From Heterodera schachtii (Eukaryota; Nematoda; Chromadorea; Rhabditida; Heteroderidae): a DNA stretch of 64,000 bases. A model generated the notes under the pieces. It made no database searches. It saw only the letters and a list, made by a program, of their open reading frames with translations, and was not told the origin of the DNA. The DNA is taken from the NCBI GenBank assembly GCA_023374025.1, contig SIJG01000003.1, positions 124,001 through 188,000 on the forward strand, read 5' to 3'. This document shows positions 61,564 to 64,000 of this stretch, piece by piece (positions within the stretch are counted from its first letter, which is position 1; every line of letters starts with the position of its first letter). The translations under genes and the position numbers were made by a program.

Positions 61564-63326
61564 TTACAACAAAGCTGAAATGATGCATTGAATGCTTTCT
61601 TTGAATTTTGGACCAGAGCCCGAAATCAATTGAGAGCAAATTTGGCAAATTTTTTCGTTCCATGTGTGAGTTGTTTTCCAATCGTCATCAGAATATTCAT
61701 CTAAAAGCAATCAATTTTAATTGGGACTGTTAAAGTGAGAGACCAATTTCGAATTGGTCGTAACAAAGTCCACAATTCCGACCCACTGTTTTATTGTCAA
61801 TTTTTATCGAGACGCTTAAAATAGTCGATACCTGCAATATTTAAAAAGAAAATGGAAGTGTATTATTGATATAGTGATACTAATACCGTTGCTGGGAATC
61901 CACCGGTGCGAAGTTCCGATATAAAATCCTCAGTAAGCGCTTGAAGACTGCCGTCACATTTATTCTTACAATTAGACTCATCAACTAAACATTGTCATAT
62001 ATTAATTGTTACCGGATGCATTTAACTTACCATCACTCTCTTTTCTGCAAGACGCCAAGACGGTTTCACTGCTTTCATCCTGCTCAATGTTATGCATTGC
62101 TTCTAACTCGCGAGAGGAAATGTCGCGAAAGGGACGAACGATTTGGATAGGTTTGAAGCGATCATCCAACATTGAAGCCATATGTGACAGGGAAGCAACT
62201 GGAAATGTGTTAAAATGATGTCATTGTGCTATTAGTAATAAGAAAAATAGGCACCTCTACCAAAACAGAGGGCATTAAGTACGTCATTAGCTAACTCATC
62301 GGCAGTGTCTGGCAACAAAACTGTAGAGCAATGGAACTCCATTTCGGAAAGACTGAAATAAATGTTTTAATTATTTGTGTCCGATTTTTATTACCAATAT
62401 ATCAGTTTCGTACGAAGTAGTCGTTTGAACTCATTCCGAACAGAATTTGATAGACACAACGCAAATAACTCATTGTATCGCAGCAGTGAATTTCTTATCA
62501 TTTCCTTAACAATTTGTTTAGTTGTTTTATCATATTAATATTTTTTGAAGCAACGGATTTAATAAAAACCTGGTCTTTGTTTCTGAAGTCTTCATTGAGG
62601 ATAGCCGATTCATGTGTAAAATGCCAAATCCAATTATTTGGTAAAGTTTGTGATAACAATCGACAATTTTCGGCGTCTTGAGTCAAATTAAACAATGAAA
62701 CGGCATTTGAAAGGTACAAAATCTTAAGTTAACTACCTATTTTGAATTTTAAAAGGGCTTTTACCTGTGCTTTCAACCGTAGTCTTTTGTGTACATTTTG
62801 GTCAGTTGTTGCCTCACGTACCAACCGAAGCAATTGAAGCGATTTAATATCATTTGAATAACAAACAATTAAAACATCACGCTAAAATTTGAATAAGGAG
62901 TAAAAAACGGCACTAATATTGTAATCGATGATTTATTGAATAGTATTAAAAACCAAAGGGGTAATCTTTTCAGTTTGCAAATTTTTTTTGTGATACATAA
63001 TAAGTCGTGAAACTTTGCTCCCGTGGGTTTTCCGGGTCGTGATTACGCATCTGACACCCATTTTGACTAATTCCTAATCCCTAACCCGACCAAAAGGTTC
63101 CTCCTTTGGTTTCTAATAAAATTCAAAAAATCGATTTGCTAATGCCCAAAATTCGACTTACCCTTTGTTGGTCTTTAAACACGCGATTTTTGCCAAGACA
63201 AAAAGCAAATTTCTGTCTGATCATTTTCGAAAAACATTGTAGACAATACCCTGCAACTTTTGTATTTTCCAATTGAAAAAAGCTACCATCTCCATTAGAA
63301 CATTTCAAACACTGAGTGGTTGGCAT
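61564..63326 (-). CDS. CTU2: Cytosolic thiouridylase subunit 2
   Basis: CTU2/Ncs2 forms the complex with CTU1 that 2-thiolates wobble uridine 34 in cytosolic tRNA-Lys, -Glu and -Gln. The ATG at 63326 gives MPTTQCLKCSNGDGSFFQLE and a second Cys pair GYCLQCFSKMIRQKF, then the family hallmark CLGKNRVF. The PP-loop region reads DVLIVCYSNDIKSLQLLRLV, where other species have SGGxSS. Then come VHKRLRLKA, AENCRLLSQTLPNNWIWHFT, MIRNSLLRYNELFALCLSNS, SEMEFHCSTVLLPDTADELA, NDVLNALCFGRG and KPIQIVRPFRDISSRELEAM. The C-terminus has a remaining zinc-type pair KICQICSQL. It stops at 61564. Introns are short GT-AG; one contains a repeat element at 62950-63112. Confidence 0.92.
62950..63112. mobile_element. 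Small foldback element in CTU2 intron
   Basis: Ends AAACCAAAGGGG and CTCCTTTGGTTT are inverted with one mismatch over 12 bp. The core contains GGGTCGTGATTACGCATCTG, resembling the core of the 58163-58442 element (GGTTCTGATCACAAATCTGA) and a stretch at about 56685-56707 (GGTTGTTGATCACAAATTTA). Confidence 0.6.
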
Positions 63327-63475
63327 TCTTTTGAGTCTAAAAATTAGTGGCAAACAAATTAAAACAAATGCAGTACAACCGGAATTTCTGCTTTTTTTAA
63401 TTGACAATTAATGTTTTTCTTATAAGATTCATTACCTAACTGCCTTTATTTTAAAGTCTAAATGGTCTGTTTAAT
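63327..63475. promoter_or_regulatory. Bidirectional promoter, CTU2 / unknown gene
   Basis: Only 149 bp separate the start codons of two divergent genes, so they probably share a core promoter region. AT-rich, with no recognised motif. Confidence 0.55.
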
Positions 63476-64000
63476 ATGTCAATGAGCAACAACGACATCA
63501 TTTTTGGAAATGAGGAAGGCGTTAATTATTTGGCGCCATGGACATATTCCTGTCTCATCAAAACATCGATAGATCGGTTGAAAACTGCTTTATCTGAGGT
63601 TAAAAAGTACATACAAATGTTGTTCATAATAAAAATTTACCAATAATAGAATCGTGAAGCCATACATGCTTTAAATGTGAGTTAATTCTTGGTTGAATAG
63701 GATCTTTAACTGATTTCTTTATATTCTACCACTTAAGCATTTACAAGAAGTCTTTCGTCAAATTGACCGTGCTTCTCCCTCCTTTCTTTATGATTTCACA
63801 AAACTTTTGCTGGTCGAGTCGGGCGTTGCGGGAACTAATGTGCAGGAATCGTACCTTCGAATGCATGCAAACGCGGCCACAGAAGAGCTGGAACTGCCAC
63901 AATTTGCACACATTGCAGAATTTCAATATTTGTCAATGAGGTTTTTGTAAAAATATAAAGCCTTTATTGTTCATTTTAATTCAGAGCTGTTTCACTGTGC
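63476..64000 (+). CDS. Unrecognised protein, 5' part (continues past window)
   Basis: The ATG at 63476 opens MSMSNNDIIFGNEEGVNYLA then PWTYSCLIKTSIDRLKTALS. Two short introns follow with good GT-AG ends, joining NREAIHALN and HLQEVFRQIDRASPSFLYDF, TKLLLVESGVAGTNVQESYL and TEELELPQFAHIAEFQYLSM. After an intron a further exon begins at about 63985. The text is helical, without a signal peptide or membrane segment. I do not recognise the family. It is divergent from CTU2 and cut by the window edge. Confidence 0.7.

Overview
The window is nuclear DNA of a nematode. It carries a precursor of RFamide neuropeptides of the nematode FLP type. Most introns are short, about 40-60 bp, with a T-rich tract before CAG or TAG. 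Orthologues of widely conserved eukaryotic genes lie close together on both strands. Long poly-C/poly-G runs, frequent minisatellites inside long introns, and at least one probable GC-AG intron would suit a tylenchid such as a cyst nematode, but the genus is inferred, not shown. There are no rRNA genes, no CRISPR array and no coding mobile element. One tRNA gene is present.

Layout. Positions 1-3947 (+) hold the 3' part of a THOC2 gene. It converges on a SARA/ZFYVE9-like FYVE gene on the minus strand (4273-9888). That gene is divergent from ARS2/SRRT (10411-14052, +), which is followed by mitochondrial asparaginyl-tRNA synthetase NARS2 (14567-16371, +). An FLP-22-like neuropeptide gene lies at 18316-19221 (+). 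After a repeat-rich gap comes a long PH-RhoGAP gene (22578-33263, +). Its introns hold several minisatellites and a complete tRNA-Ser(GCT). A 41-bp satellite of 21 copies follows, then an unrecognised gene (34958-35842, +) and an MBLAC1-like gene that has lost most metal ligands (37433-38529, +). From 38.5 to 49.0 kb the DNA is dominated by low complexity. It contains scattered exons of a Q-rich protein with a C-x2-C zinc finger and a C-terminal octapeptide repeat.

The right third is gene-dense: a 17-beta-HSD12-like reductase (49797-51336, -), dymeclin (52229-55517, -), an FG/Ran-binding-domain nucleoporin-like protein (55887-58595, -), a TTD14-like P-loop protein (59160-61186, +), CTU2 (61564-63326, -), and the 5' end of an unrecognised gene (63476 onward, +).

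Functionally this is a mixed housekeeping neighbourhood. THOC2 and ARS2 act in mRNA packaging, export and 3'-end RNA fate. The Ran-binding protein acts in nuclear transport. CTU2 and NARS2 act in tRNA modification and charging. SARA, dymeclin and TTD14 act in membrane traffic. I see no coherent multi-gene system. The most unusual items are the MBLAC1-like protein without metal ligands, oppositely oriented minisatellite arrays inside one transcription unit, foldback elements in introns, and the octapeptide-repeat zinc-finger protein.
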